A DNA stretch of 64,000 nucleotides from Tropicibacter sp. Alg240-R139 (GCF_900537075.1 NZ_UNRA01000001.1:682001-746000), one strand, 5' to 3'; numbered from the stretch's first letter, positions 41,729-51,181 are shown. Notes: generated from the letters alone by a model not told the origin. Made by a program: numbers and translations.

Positions 41729-44638
41729 TTGAGCCGTTTACAACAAAAACCGCTGGTAGGGTTTTTCCTCAACCCCTTTGGAAAACATGCCAAGTACATG
41801 GAGTACGATGGGAGCGAGATTGTCGTGCAGGCCAAGCCTTTGGTCTCCGGCACGCTGAGAGAACTAGCGTCCGCTCCAACAGTTGAGAATGGGTTTTGGG
41901 GTGCGTCTCTAACGCTCCGATTGGATGACCAACCAGTACACGTGCTCAAGGGCGCTCGACCCAAAGACGCGGTCAATTTCTCGAACGCCATTCGTGCGGA
42001 CTGGGAAGCGACCATTCAGGCCGATCTTGAACAAAGTCGTGCACTCATTGATGCATTGGTGCTGGAAATTGGAGAGCTTTCTAACCCAGCGACCTACCCG
42101 GCAGCGTGCGTGGTGTCTCCAATACTGGAGCGCGCTAATGGTCTCGATCAGCGTCTTCTTTCCAAGCTACCACAAGAGGCTCTAGAGGATACACATCGGG
42201 ATCAAATCGATAAAATACAGGGATTTGTACGAAACGCGCGGCACATACGACAGCAAGCGATTTCAGCTTTTGAGGAACGTCAGCTGGTCGAGTGGACAGA
42301 TTTCTTCGAAACGTTTGAAAGCAACCCACTGACACCTGAACAACGGCAATCAATCGTTTCTGATGAAGATGCGACTCTGGTCTTGGCAGGCGCCGGTTCA
42401 GGGAAAACCAGCGTCATTACTGCCAAAGCAGGCTACTTACTGAAGTCTGGTTCTCGGAAACCAGAAGAAGTGCTGCTTCTGGCGTTTGCCAGAGACGCTG
42501 CCAGAGAGATGAGTGAACGGATCGAGGCCAGGTGTGGGGAGCCTTTGGAAGCCCGTACTTTCCATTCGCTGGCCTATGACATCATAGGGGCCGTCGAAGG
42601 AAGCAAGCCAGCATTGGCTGCCCATGCCACTGACGACAAGGCCTACCTTGCCTTGATCCGAGACATCCTGAGGGCTTTGGTCCGAACGGCATCAGAAGTG
42701 TCAAAGTCCATTGTGGGCTGGTTCTCCCACACCCGTTTGGAAGAAAAAAGTGAGTGGGATTTCAAGAAAAAGCACAGTTACTACACTTACATTGAAAAGC
42801 TCGATCTTCGCACCCTTCAAGGGGAGCAGGTTAAAAGCTTTGAAGAGTTGATGATTGCCAACTGGCTGTATGAGAACGGCATCGAATACGAGTACGAACC
42901 CGACTACGAGCATAAGGTTTCCGAAGGTGGCTTCCGTGACTACTGTCCAGATTTCCGATTAACAAAAAGCGGCATCTACATTGAGCACTTTGGGGTTCGC
43001 CGTACAAAACTGGCGGACGGCACCTATCGCCTTAAAACAGCGCCATTCGTAGACCGCGAAGAATACCTCGCTGGCATGGACTGGAAGCGCGGTGTCCACG
43101 CCGAGCACGAAACGACTTTGATCGAAACGTTCAGCTATGAGCGAGAAACCGGTTCGCTGCTGGAAGCGCTCGCTGAGAAAATTTCTCCCTACGAAACGGT
43201 CAACCCAAGATCACCAGAAACGCTCTTCGACAAGGTGGTGGAGCTAAACCAAGCCGACAGTTTTGTGCAGCTGCTTGGAACCTTCTTGAAGCACTACAAA
43301 GGTGGTGGATACCACATCAACGAATGCGCCGAGAAAGGGCGGGTCTTGAAACTTGGCAAACGTGCCAAGGCGTTCCTGTCAATCTTTGAGCCTGTCTATT
43401 TGGAGTACCAAAAACAGTTAAACGGACGGATCGACTTTGAAGATATGATCCTTCGTGCCACCAAGTATGCCGAGACAGGAGAGTATGTCAGCCCGTTCAA
43501 ACACATCTTGGTAGATGAGTTTCAGGATATATCCCGTAGCCGAGGGCGCTTGGTCAAAGCACTAAAAGCCCAACACAGTGATGCACGCATTTTCGCAGTT
43601 GGCGATGACTGGCAGTCGATCTACCGATTTGCCGGGTCCGACATCAACCTCATGCGAAATTTCGGCGACGAGTTTGGGGGCGTATTTGATGGGCAATCTG
43701 GTGTTCATCGCACCGTTGATCTTGGAAGGACTTTCCGTTCAGTCGATCAGATTGCACATGCTGCAAAGAGGTTTGTGCTTCAAAACCCAGCTCAATTGAA
43801 CAAAACAGTGATACCCGCTGGCACGTCCGATGTGCCTGCGTTGAAAGTTGTCTCTACAATCAAAGCCGATGAGAAAAGCAAGCTGGAGCAAGTGCTTCAC
43901 TCGTTGCAAGGGACAGCTCAACGAAAGCAGCCAGTATCGGTTTTGTTGCTTGGCCGTTATCGACACTTAGCCCCATCCAATCTCGCGCAACTGCGTCGCA
44001 AGTTCCCTGATCTGGATATTTCGTTTCGCACGATCCACGCATCAAAGGGGCTAGAGGCAGATCACGTGGTGATCCTGAACATGTTTCGCGGCCGTACAGG
44101 CTTTCCGTCAGAAATTGTTGACGACCCACTCCTAAGCCTTGTTTCGCCGGCGGCAGAGCCATTTGAGAATGCCGAAGAACGCCGAGTTATGTATGTGGCG
44201 CTGACACGCGCCCGAAAATCCGTGACTCTCATGGGGTCAGCTTCAAAACAATCGGCTTTCGTTTCCGAGTTGTTGGATGACCCTGAGTACGGGACAACCG
44301 GCGCTGACGACCAAGTAGAATTCAACCATACCTGCGGCGAATGTGGTGGGCATCTGGTTCCGGTCCCAACGAAAGATGGACGAACTTGGTACAGGTGTGA
44401 ACATGCCACTCTCTGCGGGCATTCTCTGAACGCTTGTGCTTCCTGTGGCGTTGGTCTGCCAGTACGGAACAAAAGCACAGGCTCGAGCAAGTGTTCCTGC
44501 GGTGCCGAATACCAGAGTTGCCCCAGTTGTGAAGATGGCTGGCTGGTCGAAAGGAAAGGCCGACATGGCGCGTTTCTTGGATGTGTCAGCTACCCACGCT
44601 GCAAGGGCAAGGCGAAGGTCTCCAAGTCGCAGATTTGA
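41729..44638 (+). CDS. HelD-like (helicase IV) SF1 helicase with PD-(D/E)XK insertion and zinc ribbons
   Basis: 969 residues from a TTG start. The N-terminal ~200 residues and the motor resemble E. coli DNA helicase IV: Walker A LAGAGSGKTSVI (~220), LLLAFARDAAREM, ARTFHSLA, DEFQDIS (~597), VGDDWQSIYRFAG, TIHASKGLEADHV and YVALTRAR. A ~200-residue insertion between the first motor motifs (~330-530) contains CPDFRLTKSGIYIEHFG, a PD-(D/E)XK nuclease pattern (Asp ~406, Glu ~417). The C-terminus (~870-965) has topoisomerase-type Cys4 zinc ribbons. A helicase-nuclease acting on invading DNA is inferred. The coupled ATPase+HNH pair follows 177 bp downstream. Confidence 0.82.
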   Translation: MSRLQQKPLVGFFLNPFGKHAKYMEYDGSEIVVQAKPLVSGTLRELASAPTVENGFWGASLTLRLDDQPVHVLKGARPKDAVNFSNAIRADWEATIQADLEQSRALIDALVLEIGELSNPATYPAACVVSPILERANGLDQRLLSKLPQEALEDTHRDQIDKIQGFVRNARHIRQQAISAFEERQLVEWTDFFETFESNPLTPEQRQSIVSDEDATLVLAGAGSGKTSVITAKAGYLLKSGSRKPEEVLLLAFARDAAREMSERIEARCGEPLEARTFHSLAYDIIGAVEGSKPALAAHATDDKAYLALIRDILRALVRTASEVSKSIVGWFSHTRLEEKSEWDFKKKHSYYTYIEKLDLRTLQGEQVKSFEELMIANWLYENGIEYEYEPDYEHKVSEGGFRDYCPDFRLTKSGIYIEHFGVRRTKLADGTYRLKTAPFVDREEYLAGMDWKRGVHAEHETTLIETFSYERETGSLLEALAEKISPYETVNPRSPETLFDKVVELNQADSFVQLLGTFLKHYKGGGYHINECAEKGRVLKLGKRAKAFLSIFEPVYLEYQKQLNGRIDFEDMILRATKYAETGEYVSPFKHILVDEFQDISRSRGRLVKALKAQHSDARIFAVGDDWQSIYRFAGSDINLMRNFGDEFGGVFDGQSGVHRTVDLGRTFRSVDQIAHAAKRFVLQNPAQLNKTVIPAGTSDVPALKVVSTIKADEKSKLEQVLHSLQGTAQRKQPVSVLLLGRYRHLAPSNLAQLRRKFPDLDISFRTIHASKGLEADHVVILNMFRGRTGFPSEIVDDPLLSLVSPAAEPFENAEERRVMYVALTRARKSVTLMGSASKQSAFVSELLDDPEYGTTGADDQVEFNHTCGECGGHLVPVPTKDGRTWYRCEHATLCGHSLNACASCGVGLPVRNKSTGSSKCSCGAEYQSCPSCEDGWLVERKGRHGAFLGCVSYPRCKGKAKVSKSQI

Positions 44639-44815
44639 ATTCATCAGCATGCCCAAAGCCAGAAAGGCCTTTATGGAAGCACAGTTTACAAACCAAATTG
44701 CACTTCGAAGGAACAGCTGGTCTAGAAGCTGGTACTCAACTCAAAAATGTGTTCCGCTGCATTTGACCGACGTCTGTATTCAAGTCTCTCGTAAAAGTAG
44801 CTCTTTGACAAAAAC

Positions 44816-45913
44816 ATGAAACGCATATCCTTCTTTGTCGGCCCCAACGGGTGTGGAAAAACCAGAAGGCTGGTGAAAGCGGCGCGTTCGAGTGGGAAAT
44901 GGCCCAAACGCACTGCAGCGGTAGCAAATACGCCGTTTGTACGGTTTGAGCGAAGCAGCAAAAATCGAAAGGTTTTTCGAGTTTCCCCCGCTGGAATCAC
45001 CAAGGTGGTCTCTGAAAACCTCAGAAACTTCTTTGATTCTGACGGCCGAGATACCTTTGACGTTTCAGACCTGCTCGAAGCTATAGGCTTTCACCCTGTA
45101 GTTGAACTCGAGGTTAAGCTGAGCAGGGCTAGGGATTTCGATCTTAGACAAATTACTTCCGATCCATTTGAGGTCGAGGCCATCAACTCGGCGTTAGACG
45201 TCCTACGCTCTGAAGGAGGTGGTCGGTTCGAATTATCCAGGTACTCAGATTCCTTCACGCGCAGCCTGCGTGGGAGGAACAGAATTCTGTTCAAATACAT
45301 CCAAGAATTGAAACGTGCAAAACTTGTTTCTTCCTATTCTCTTATCTTCCACCATCGTGAGCGAGTTCCCCAGATTTTTGCTGAGTTAAGCTCTGGCGAG
45401 CAAACGCTCATATCGACTTTTCTTTTCATACGCTCAGCGCTTCCAGACTTAGGAGCGCTCTTTGTCGATGAGCCCGAGAACAGCCTGCATCCCGAATGGC
45501 AACGTCAATACTTGGAAATGTTGCACATGGCATTAGGATACCATGAAGCGAAGATTTATTTGGCTACACACTCACCTGTTTTGGTTTCTGGAGCATTGTC
45601 CAGCTACGGCAATGATGTTGAGGTGATCAGGGTGGATGGGGACAAAGAGCATCTAGTTGATATCAGACAAAAGTTTGGGCCTGAAAGTGTCGAAGAAATT
45701 CTTTGGGAAGCATTCGAAACGATCACTCCCGTGAGCCATTTTCTTAGTATTGAATTGTCACGAATTCTGCAAAACTTGACGGATGGTCGAATCAATCAGC
45801 AGGAAGCGGAAGAAGAAATCGCACACTTCAAAAGCCGCTCTTATGACCGAACGCAACGAGAATTGCTCGACCGCGTCACGCAAAACCTAGAAAAGTTCCT
45901 ACCCAATGCCTGA
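44816..45913 (+). CDS. ABC/SMC-like AAA ATPase, Septu PtuA-like
   Basis: 365 residues: Walker A FVGPNGCGKT at the N-terminus, an ABC-like signature ELSSGEQTLIS (~192), Walker B ALFVDEPENSLHPEWQ (~218) and the switch histidine in ATHSPVLV. This is the OLD/SMC-type ATPase layout (AAA_21) used by PtuA and similar defence ATPases; there is no TOPRIM domain, so it is not a GajA. The downstream HNH gene overlaps it by 8 bp. ATPase plus HNH is the Septu arrangement; exact subtype not determined. Confidence 0.78.
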   Translation: MKRISFFVGPNGCGKTRRLVKAARSSGKWPKRTAAVANTPFVRFERSSKNRKVFRVSPAGITKVVSENLRNFFDSDGRDTFDVSDLLEAIGFHPVVELEVKLSRARDFDLRQITSDPFEVEAINSALDVLRSEGGGRFELSRYSDSFTRSLRGRNRILFKYIQELKRAKLVSSYSLIFHHRERVPQIFAELSSGEQTLISTFLFIRSALPDLGALFVDEPENSLHPEWQRQYLEMLHMALGYHEAKIYLATHSPVLVSGALSSYGNDVEVIRVDGDKEHLVDIRQKFGPESVEEILWEAFETITPVSHFLSIELSRILQNLTDGRINQQEAEEEIAHFKSRSYDRTQRELLDRVTQNLEKFLPNA

Positions 45914-46550
45914 GATGACTGAGCAAGAAGCACAAGACTTTGTTGAGCAGGTTTTGGATCAAGATGAACGCAGCGCCATAGAAGTTGCGCTGGCGTCAGA
46001 AAATCCATGGAAACATGACAACTTTGACGATCCTATTAAGACCAACTTGGTAACAGCCAAGGTCAAAATCAAAGACTTTCACTTTGGACGTGTCTCAAGG
46101 AAATGCTGCTACTGTCGCCGCTCTCTCGAAGACGCGTCGATTGAAACCGATAGAGAGCACATCATTCCCAAGGGTAAGAAGAAGTCCTTATCGTATGACA
46201 TCTTTAATTTGTCGCTCGCCTGCAAACGTTGCAATATGACGTACAAAGGCGAGAAGGTCGATCATATTGTAGAAGTTGATACTATCGAAGCTGACTGTCG
46301 GAACCCAGACCGATACCTCATTCCTCATCCGAACATTCATTCATATGAAGATCATTTAATCAGGGTTTCGGTTCAATATGGCGCTCAACAATTCACTTCA
46401 TACAGGCGCATAACTCCACAAGGTCAGTTTTTGTATGATTTCGTAAGGCTAGATCAGCTTTGCGTCGATGAACTCGACATCGCCCAAGGCGGCAAGAAGG
46501 TTGACGAGGTCGTTGCCCAAATTCTCGAAATACCATTAGATGGCGCCTGA
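45906..46550 (+). CDS. HNH nuclease, Septu PtuB-like
   Basis: 214 residues. The HNH/McrA zinc layout is clear: CCYCRRS (~67), EHIIPKGKKKS (~86), FNLSLACKRCNMTYKG (~105) with the Asn and final Cys pair. The C-terminal ~80 residues have no recognised domain. Its ATG overlaps the end of the ATPase gene by 8 bp, indicating a stoichiometric two-subunit machine in which the ATPase gates DNA or RNA cleavage by the HNH subunit. It ends 128 bp before the island integrase. Confidence 0.78.
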   Translation: MPEMTEQEAQDFVEQVLDQDERSAIEVALASENPWKHDNFDDPIKTNLVTAKVKIKDFHFGRVSRKCCYCRRSLEDASIETDREHIIPKGKKKSLSYDIFNLSLACKRCNMTYKGEKVDHIVEVDTIEADCRNPDRYLIPHPNIHSYEDHLIRVSVQYGAQQFTSYRRITPQGQFLYDFVRLDQLCVDELDIAQGGKKVDEVVAQILEIPLDGA

Positions 46551-46678
46551 CACTGGGCACTTCTTCGCGTTGGCGCCAAGCCACAGCCTCGCTTCTCAGG
46601 TCAAGCTAAATCTGCTTTCTTCATTCCCTTTCAAACCATACCCTGACACGCGGATCCTGGGTGTCTTACGATGTCTGT

Positions 46679-47839
46679 ATGAAACAGATGCTGACAACCA
46701 AATCACTCGATGCGATGCCTCCGGCGACCACCAAACGGTACGAGGTGCGCGACCAGAAAGTAAACGGCCTACATGTGCGTGTGTCGACCACAGGTGCTAA
46801 GGTTTTCTATACGATGGCGCGTCCGAACGGCTCGCGTAAGCGCATCAAAATCGGCCCTTACCCTGTGGTCTCCCTAGCCGACGCCAGACGCAAAGCGATG
46901 GAAGTCGCCCGTGATGTCGAGTTGGGCGAGTTCGAAAAGGCCCCTGAGGTTTCAGAGGCATCGGCCCTGACGCTGGGCGAGATGATCCCCAAGTTCATCG
47001 AGCTTCACGCGAAGCCCAACACCAAGGATTGGAAGCGCACCGAAAGCGTTCTGCACAAGTTCGACGGGTTGAAGGATCGGTCCATCGATCAGATCAAGCG
47101 GCAGGATGTCAGCAAGGTGCTGGACGGCATCATCGCCAACGGCACGCCGACACGCGCAAATCGGGCGCTCTCAGCAATCAAGAAGCTCATGAACTGGTGC
47201 GTCATGCGTGGTGACATTGAAACGTCGCCTGTGGCTCTCCTCAGGCCGCCCACGCGCGAAATTCCTCGTGATCGCGTACTCAATGATGATGAAATTCGAA
47301 CGATCTGGCAACAGAGCGACGTCGAGGGCTACCCGTTCGGTCCTTTCCTCAAATTGCTGATGTTGACAGGGCAGCGACGGGCAGAAGTGTCTGACATGCG
47401 CTGGTCTGAACTCAATCTTGATGAGGGTATTTGGGAACTTCCAGCGAGCCGTGTGAAAAACGCCCGCTTGCACATCGTCCCCCTGCCTCCACAGGCCGTT
47501 GACATACTGCGATCCCTTCACAGGTTTCTCGATAGTGACTTCGTTTTCACGACGACTGGGCGTTCAGCGATATCTGGGTTCGGGCGCCTCAAGGAGCGTA
47601 TCGAGGCGACGCTGCCCGAAAACACACCTGATTGGCGTTTCCATGATTTCAGGCGCACGGCCTCCACAGGTATGGCGAAGATCGGAGTGGCACCTCATGT
47701 GATCGATGCCGTGACCAATCACAAATCAGGGGTCGTCTCAGGCGTTGGCGCAACCTACAATCGCTATACGTATTTCAACGAGAAACGTGAGACGTTGGCT
47801 CTTTGGGCAGCGCATATAGACGAAGTTTTGAGAGGGTGA
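46679..47839 (+). CDS. int: tyrosine-recombinase integrase of island 2 (P4/DUF4102 type)
   Basis: 386 residues from the ATG at 46679 (MKQMLTTKSL); another ATG at 46661 is in frame. Domain plan is as for integrase 1: DUF4102-like N-terminus (NGLHVRVSTTGAKVFYTMAR), core-binding region, catalytic domain with Arg in TGQRRAEV (~232), HDFRR (~321), NHKSG and nucleophile Tyr in YNRYTYF (~361). The catalytic half aligns well with integrase 1, the N-terminal arm-binding half less well. That agrees with the different arm-type repeats of the two islands and a shared core target. Confidence 0.93.
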   Translation: MKQMLTTKSLDAMPPATTKRYEVRDQKVNGLHVRVSTTGAKVFYTMARPNGSRKRIKIGPYPVVSLADARRKAMEVARDVELGEFEKAPEVSEASALTLGEMIPKFIELHAKPNTKDWKRTESVLHKFDGLKDRSIDQIKRQDVSKVLDGIIANGTPTRANRALSAIKKLMNWCVMRGDIETSPVALLRPPTREIPRDRVLNDDEIRTIWQQSDVEGYPFGPFLKLLMLTGQRRAEVSDMRWSELNLDEGIWELPASRVKNARLHIVPLPPQAVDILRSLHRFLDSDFVFTTTGRSAISGFGRLKERIEATLPENTPDWRFHDFRRTASTGMAKIGVAPHVIDAVTNHKSGVVSGVGATYNRYTYFNEKRETLALWAAHIDEVLRG

Positions 47840-47843
47840 CGTT

Positions 47844-48431
47844 TTGGCAGTAAACGATTTAGACAAGAGTCCTTTCGTCACCGTTCGCGAAGCTTTTGAG
47901 ATTGTGGGCAAGGCTACGCTAGGTGACGATTGGCACGAAAGCGCGTTTGAGAAAGATGCATCAAGGCACAAGCTGGTGCTCACACGCTTGCGCAACATTC
48001 TCAGGTCAGGTGATGTCGCCGCGCATTGGCGCACGGAGGACCATGAAGCATCTGGCGAGCTTGAGCCTGTCGAGGTGGATCACGAGTTTTTTTCGATCCG
48101 TCTGCACGACGACACAGTGTTCCATGCTGGTGTCAACGAGCCTGTGCAGTGCAGAATCCACGCCAAACAGCTTGAACGCTGCTTACTTGATTTAGACGAG
48201 ACCCAGCCGAGCTTCACTTCAGCCGAAGAGAGAAAATGCACAGAGTGGTTCGTCGATTTGATTTCCAACACTCTACAAGAACGACTCAAGGTCGCTGAAA
48301 CTGAAAAACTGGCCAAAGACAAATTTGATAAGGTTTCAGGCGCTGGCATCAAACGCGCGCGCCTTTCTGCCGTCGAAAAGACAGGGAAGCATGATATTTT
48401 TCGTTCAGGCCGCCCCAAAATAAACCAATGA
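47844..48431 (+). CDS. unknown island core protein downstream of integrase 2
   Basis: 195 residues from a TTG start with GAGAGGG upstream; four bases separate it from the integrase stop, so they share a transcript. Charged, mostly helical in the C-terminal half (SAEERKCTEWFVDLISNTLQ). No family recognised. It occupies the same slot as 31179-31910 in island 1 but does not look homologous. It may be an element-specific regulator for the palindrome at 48499; that is position only. Confidence 0.6.
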   Translation: MAVNDLDKSPFVTVREAFEIVGKATLGDDWHESAFEKDASRHKLVLTRLRNILRSGDVAAHWRTEDHEASGELEPVEVDHEFFSIRLHDDTVFHAGVNEPVQCRIHAKQLERCLLDLDETQPSFTSAEERKCTEWFVDLISNTLQERLKVAETEKLAKDKFDKVSGAGIKRARLSAVEKTGKHDIFRSGRPKINQ

Positions 48432-48498
48432 GCTAATTGGTTTTCGCCGTCTATTTAGCTCAGTTTGCCAGTGTTATGTCATTTTCAGACGTCCAATA

Positions 48499-48514
48499 GA
48501 GAATGCGCATTCTC
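48499..48514. promoter_or_regulatory. palindromic operator before alpA, island 2
   Basis: Perfect 16-base palindrome GAGAATGCGCATTCTC, 27 bases before the AlpA-like start. It differs entirely from the island 1 palindrome at the same place. Confidence 0.5.
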
Positions 48515-48541
48515 CTTACTCAAACTGATAAGGAGTTACCA

Positions 48542-48775
48542 ATGGCAGAGTTAGCCAAAAACACCAACAAGATCCTCTTTTCCCGAGATGATCTGAAAAA
48601 GCTTGGCATCTGGCAGTCAAATTCGACCCTGATCCGGCTCGAACAAGCTGGCCGTTTTCCTGTCCGCATTCGCCTTTCGGGTGCCTGTGTGTGCTGGGAC
48701 CGCGAGGAGGTTTTGTCTTGGATTGAAGCTCGCAAGGCTGAACGCGCCTCGTGGCGCTATGCAGATGCGAGGTAA
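48542..48775 (+). CDS. AlpA-like small DNA-binding regulator (island 2)
   Basis: 77 residues from the ATG at 48542, which has AAGGAG six bases upstream. Winged-helix pattern FSRDDLKKLGIWQSNSTLIR, then LEQAGRFPVRIRLSG and the C-terminal VLSWIEARKAERASW. It aligns with the island 1 protein at 32025. Expected role: excisionase or activator of integrase and replication genes. The next small gene starts 3 bp after its stop. Confidence 0.8.
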   Translation: MAELAKNTNKILFSRDDLKKLGIWQSNSTLIRLEQAGRFPVRIRLSGACVCWDREEVLSWIEARKAERASWRYADAR

Positions 48776-48778
48776 GCC

Positions 48779-48979
48779 ATGATGGAAAATGAAACTCAAA
48801 CTTTGGTCACGTTCGAACTCTTCAAACACCTCGGCCTCTACTACGCCCTTGGTGAAGTGCAAGAGCTTGAAAATCGGGGAGAATTCCCGAAGCAAGTTTT
48901 CCCCGGGTTTTGGGACGCTGAACAACTTGTAGCTTGGATTCAGGTCAACACTGACCGACTACCCCCAAAGCCAGACTAA
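48779..48979 (+). CDS. small AlpA-like partner protein
   Basis: 66 residues starting 3 bp after the alpA stop. VTFELFKHLGLYYALGEVQE, then LENRGEFPKQVFPGF and EQLVAWIQVN repeat the AlpA layout in weakened form, so it is probably a second, divergent AlpA-like protein. Island 1 has no copy. A helper or antagonist of the preceding regulator is an inference. Confidence 0.6.
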   Translation: MMENETQTLVTFELFKHLGLYYALGEVQELENRGEFPKQVFPGFWDAEQLVAWIQVNTDRLPPKPD

Positions 48980-48990
48980 CACCAAAAATC

Positions 48991-49018
48991 GGGACAGGGC
49001 GAATTTGCGCCCCATCCC
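48991..49018 (+). terminator. hairpin before the primase-like gene (island 2)
   Basis: GGGACAGGGCG pairs with GCGCCCCATCCC across a short AT loop, with mismatches in the middle. It lies between the AlpA-like partner and the primase-like gene, matching the hairpin position in island 1. Confidence 0.45.
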
Positions 49019-49097
49019 ACACGTCCAAACTCAGCAGCAAAAAACTGACGCGCAAAAAGCGCGAACAGCGAAGCTGTGTCCAATCAAAGGAAATGAC

Positions 49098-50057
49098 ATG
49101 ACACCGGAAATTGATGACTTCTTGACCCCCTCACTTTTTCAAGATGGCTGGCCAGATCGGACCACTGTCAAAGAACAGGACGAGTTTTTGTTCGCGATCT
49201 GGGGACCACAGGTATGGGACAGTGTGACGACCTACGCTTCTCTTTGTTTTCGCAAAAAGGGCTCGTCGCGAATGGTACAGGAGTTCGTGCAGGTCGATGA
49301 TGACATGTGCCTGGCCGACATCCTGCGCTCCTACAGCCGACACGAGTGGGACCAGTATTTCAGCCCCAATACCTACACCAAGAAAAATCGAAAACTCTGC
49401 AGCGTCTTCTATGATTGCTGGTTTGGCTGGTGCGACGTGGACGAAGCCGATCCATTTGCATTCAATCCCGAACCATCAATTGTTTGGCAGACGTCGCCGG
49501 GTCGTACTCAGGCTCTCTGGTGCTGGGGCTGCCCTCACACGCCTGAGACAGCGTCTGCTTACTCAAAGGCGCTTGCGTATCGGTTCGGGGGCGACAAAGG
49601 GGGTAGCGCAGCGAACAAACTCCTGAGGATTCCGGGGTCATACAATCACAAGTCGGAATATGGGAAACCGTTCATCCCACTCTTGAAGTTTGATCCCACC
49701 TGTATGGATGAACGGCCCAAGCTGTTGGCCAGTCAGAGAGGCTCATACACGGTCAGTATTCGAGGTCAGGATTTGGACCCACATGCACACTCTAAATGGG
49801 AGGTGTGGAAAAAGTATCGGCGCAATCTGGACGCTTCGACTAGCTCGCTTATCAGGCACAACACGGTTCGCGCCCACGACCGGTCAAATCGGATTTTTGC
49901 GATGGTGGCCGGGCTTCACGAAGCCGGTGCATCTCTGAACGAAATCGCGAGTGTGATTTGGGCCAGCCCATATTTTCGAGACAAGCACGGCGACAACCTG
50001 AGCCGTCTTCAGCGCGAAATCCTCTTGATAATCGCGAAATTGGAGGATGCTAGATGA
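49098..50057 (+). CDS. RepB-like primase protein (island 2)
   Basis: 320 residues from the ATG at 49098 with AAAGGA upstream; the frame is open for 31 codons before it. The plan resembles plasmid and phage RepB-type primases: a mixed alpha-beta first half with CDVDEADPF as the likely acidic metal site, then LLRIPGSYNHKSEYGKP, a family hallmark, and a helical C-terminus. Its stop overlaps the ATPase start as ATGA. With the ATPase it forms the element's replication initiation unit. Confidence 0.75.
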   Translation: MTPEIDDFLTPSLFQDGWPDRTTVKEQDEFLFAIWGPQVWDSVTTYASLCFRKKGSSRMVQEFVQVDDDMCLADILRSYSRHEWDQYFSPNTYTKKNRKLCSVFYDCWFGWCDVDEADPFAFNPEPSIVWQTSPGRTQALWCWGCPHTPETASAYSKALAYRFGGDKGGSAANKLLRIPGSYNHKSEYGKPFIPLLKFDPTCMDERPKLLASQRGSYTVSIRGQDLDPHAHSKWEVWKKYRRNLDASTSSLIRHNTVRAHDRSNRIFAMVAGLHEAGASLNEIASVIWASPYFRDKHGDNLSRLQREILLIIAKLEDAR

Positions 50058-51037
50058 CCTCCGAGAAGAAGGAGCAGTTTGTCGATCTGGACACCATCGA
50101 CCCCAAGGAAGTCGAGTGGCTCTGGGAACCATTCATCCCGTTCAGCATGATCACGATCATGGAGGGTGACCCCGGTGTCGGTAAGTCATTCCTTGCGATG
50201 CAACTAGCCGTTCAGATCAGTATCGGTGGGGAATTGCCCGATGGGCAAAAGTTGGGGCGCGGTCGCGTCCTTTACCTCAGCGCCGAGGATGACGCAGCAT
50301 ATACGATCAGGCCGCGCATCGATGCGATGGGGGGCGATCCGTCACGCATTCGGGTTCAGGGTGACTTCCTGTCCTTGGACGAAAAAGGGCTGCAAGCGCT
50401 CATGCGAGAGGTGAAGCGTAAACCACCAGACCTGCTGATCCTCGACCCATTGTTTGCCTATATCCCAGCTGGTCAGGATATCTACAAGCCCAACGTGATC
50501 CGACAGCTTTTGTCTTTCCTGAAAGACATCGCAGAGGCTGGCGAAACGGCTGTGGTGATCATCCGGCACCTGACCAAGGCCAAGCACGACAAAGCCATCT
50601 ACAGGGGTGGTGGGTCTATGGATGTGATCGGCGCGGCTAGATCGGCGTTTTTGGTCTGTGAGCACCCCAATGACAGTTCAACCAAGCTCGTCGTCCACAT
50701 CAAACACAACATCGCAACGAGGGGACAAACGCAGAGCTATGAGATTGCTGGCGAAGAAGGAGGTATGGCAACCCTGAATTGGCTTGGGCCTTCGGATATC
50801 ACAATCGATGACCTGATTTCGTCCGAAGGGGCACCCCGTATGTCGGCGCTGGATGAGGCGACCCAGTTCCTGCGTGTATTTCTCAAGCACGGCCCTGAGG
50901 CGTCCACCAAGGTTGAGAAAGAGGCTGCTGCACGCGATATCGCCGCCAAGACCTTGGAACGCGCAAGGCGTGCGCTGGGTGTCAGGTCGAAGAAGAAGGG
51001 GAAAGGTTGGTTCCTGTCGCTGCCAGACGAAGAATGA
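50054..51037 (+). CDS. RepA-like RecA-fold replication ATPase (island 2)
   Basis: 327 residues: Walker A MEGDPGVGKSFLAM (~36), YLSAEDD, Walker B DLLILDPLFAY (~131), then VVIIRHLTKA and a C-terminal helical domain. It matches hexameric RepA-type helicases (AAA_25). ATGA overlap with the primase-like gene. In island 1 the equivalent ATPase is fused behind a PrimPol domain. A 13-bp perfect inverted repeat begins 15 bases after its stop. Confidence 0.85.
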   Translation: MTSEKKEQFVDLDTIDPKEVEWLWEPFIPFSMITIMEGDPGVGKSFLAMQLAVQISIGGELPDGQKLGRGRVLYLSAEDDAAYTIRPRIDAMGGDPSRIRVQGDFLSLDEKGLQALMREVKRKPPDLLILDPLFAYIPAGQDIYKPNVIRQLLSFLKDIAEAGETAVVIIRHLTKAKHDKAIYRGGGSMDVIGAARSAFLVCEHPNDSSTKLVVHIKHNIATRGQTQSYEIAGEEGGMATLNWLGPSDITIDDLISSEGAPRMSALDEATQFLRVFLKHGPEASTKVEKEAAARDIAAKTLERARRALGVRSKKKGKGWFLSLPDEE

Positions 51038-51051
51038 CCACAGGTAGGATA

Positions 51052-51103
51052 TGAAGTGCGCCAAGAACGCCAACATCGCCATTGTGATCATTGGCGCACT
51101 TCA
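51052..51103. repeat. perfect 13-bp inverted repeat, candidate origin of island 2
   Basis: TGAAGTGCGCCAA (51052-51064) and TTGGCGCACTTCA (51091-51103) with 26 bases between, directly after the ATPase gene. Same place as the AT-rich repeat in island 1, different sequence. A terminator is the alternative, although there is no T-run. Confidence 0.45.
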
Positions 51104-51181
51104 CCCCTCAAGTTCGTCACGATCATGCATGACGCCCTTGGCGATCTTGACGTTCTTGAAAATCGGCTGGGGGTCGAAAAA

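Noticed and set aside
44638-45913. Gabija (GajA/GajB) assignment for the helicase and ATPase
   Set aside because: The ATPase lacks a TOPRIM domain and is coupled to an HNH gene, and the helicase is HelD-like; Septu-like is the better fit.
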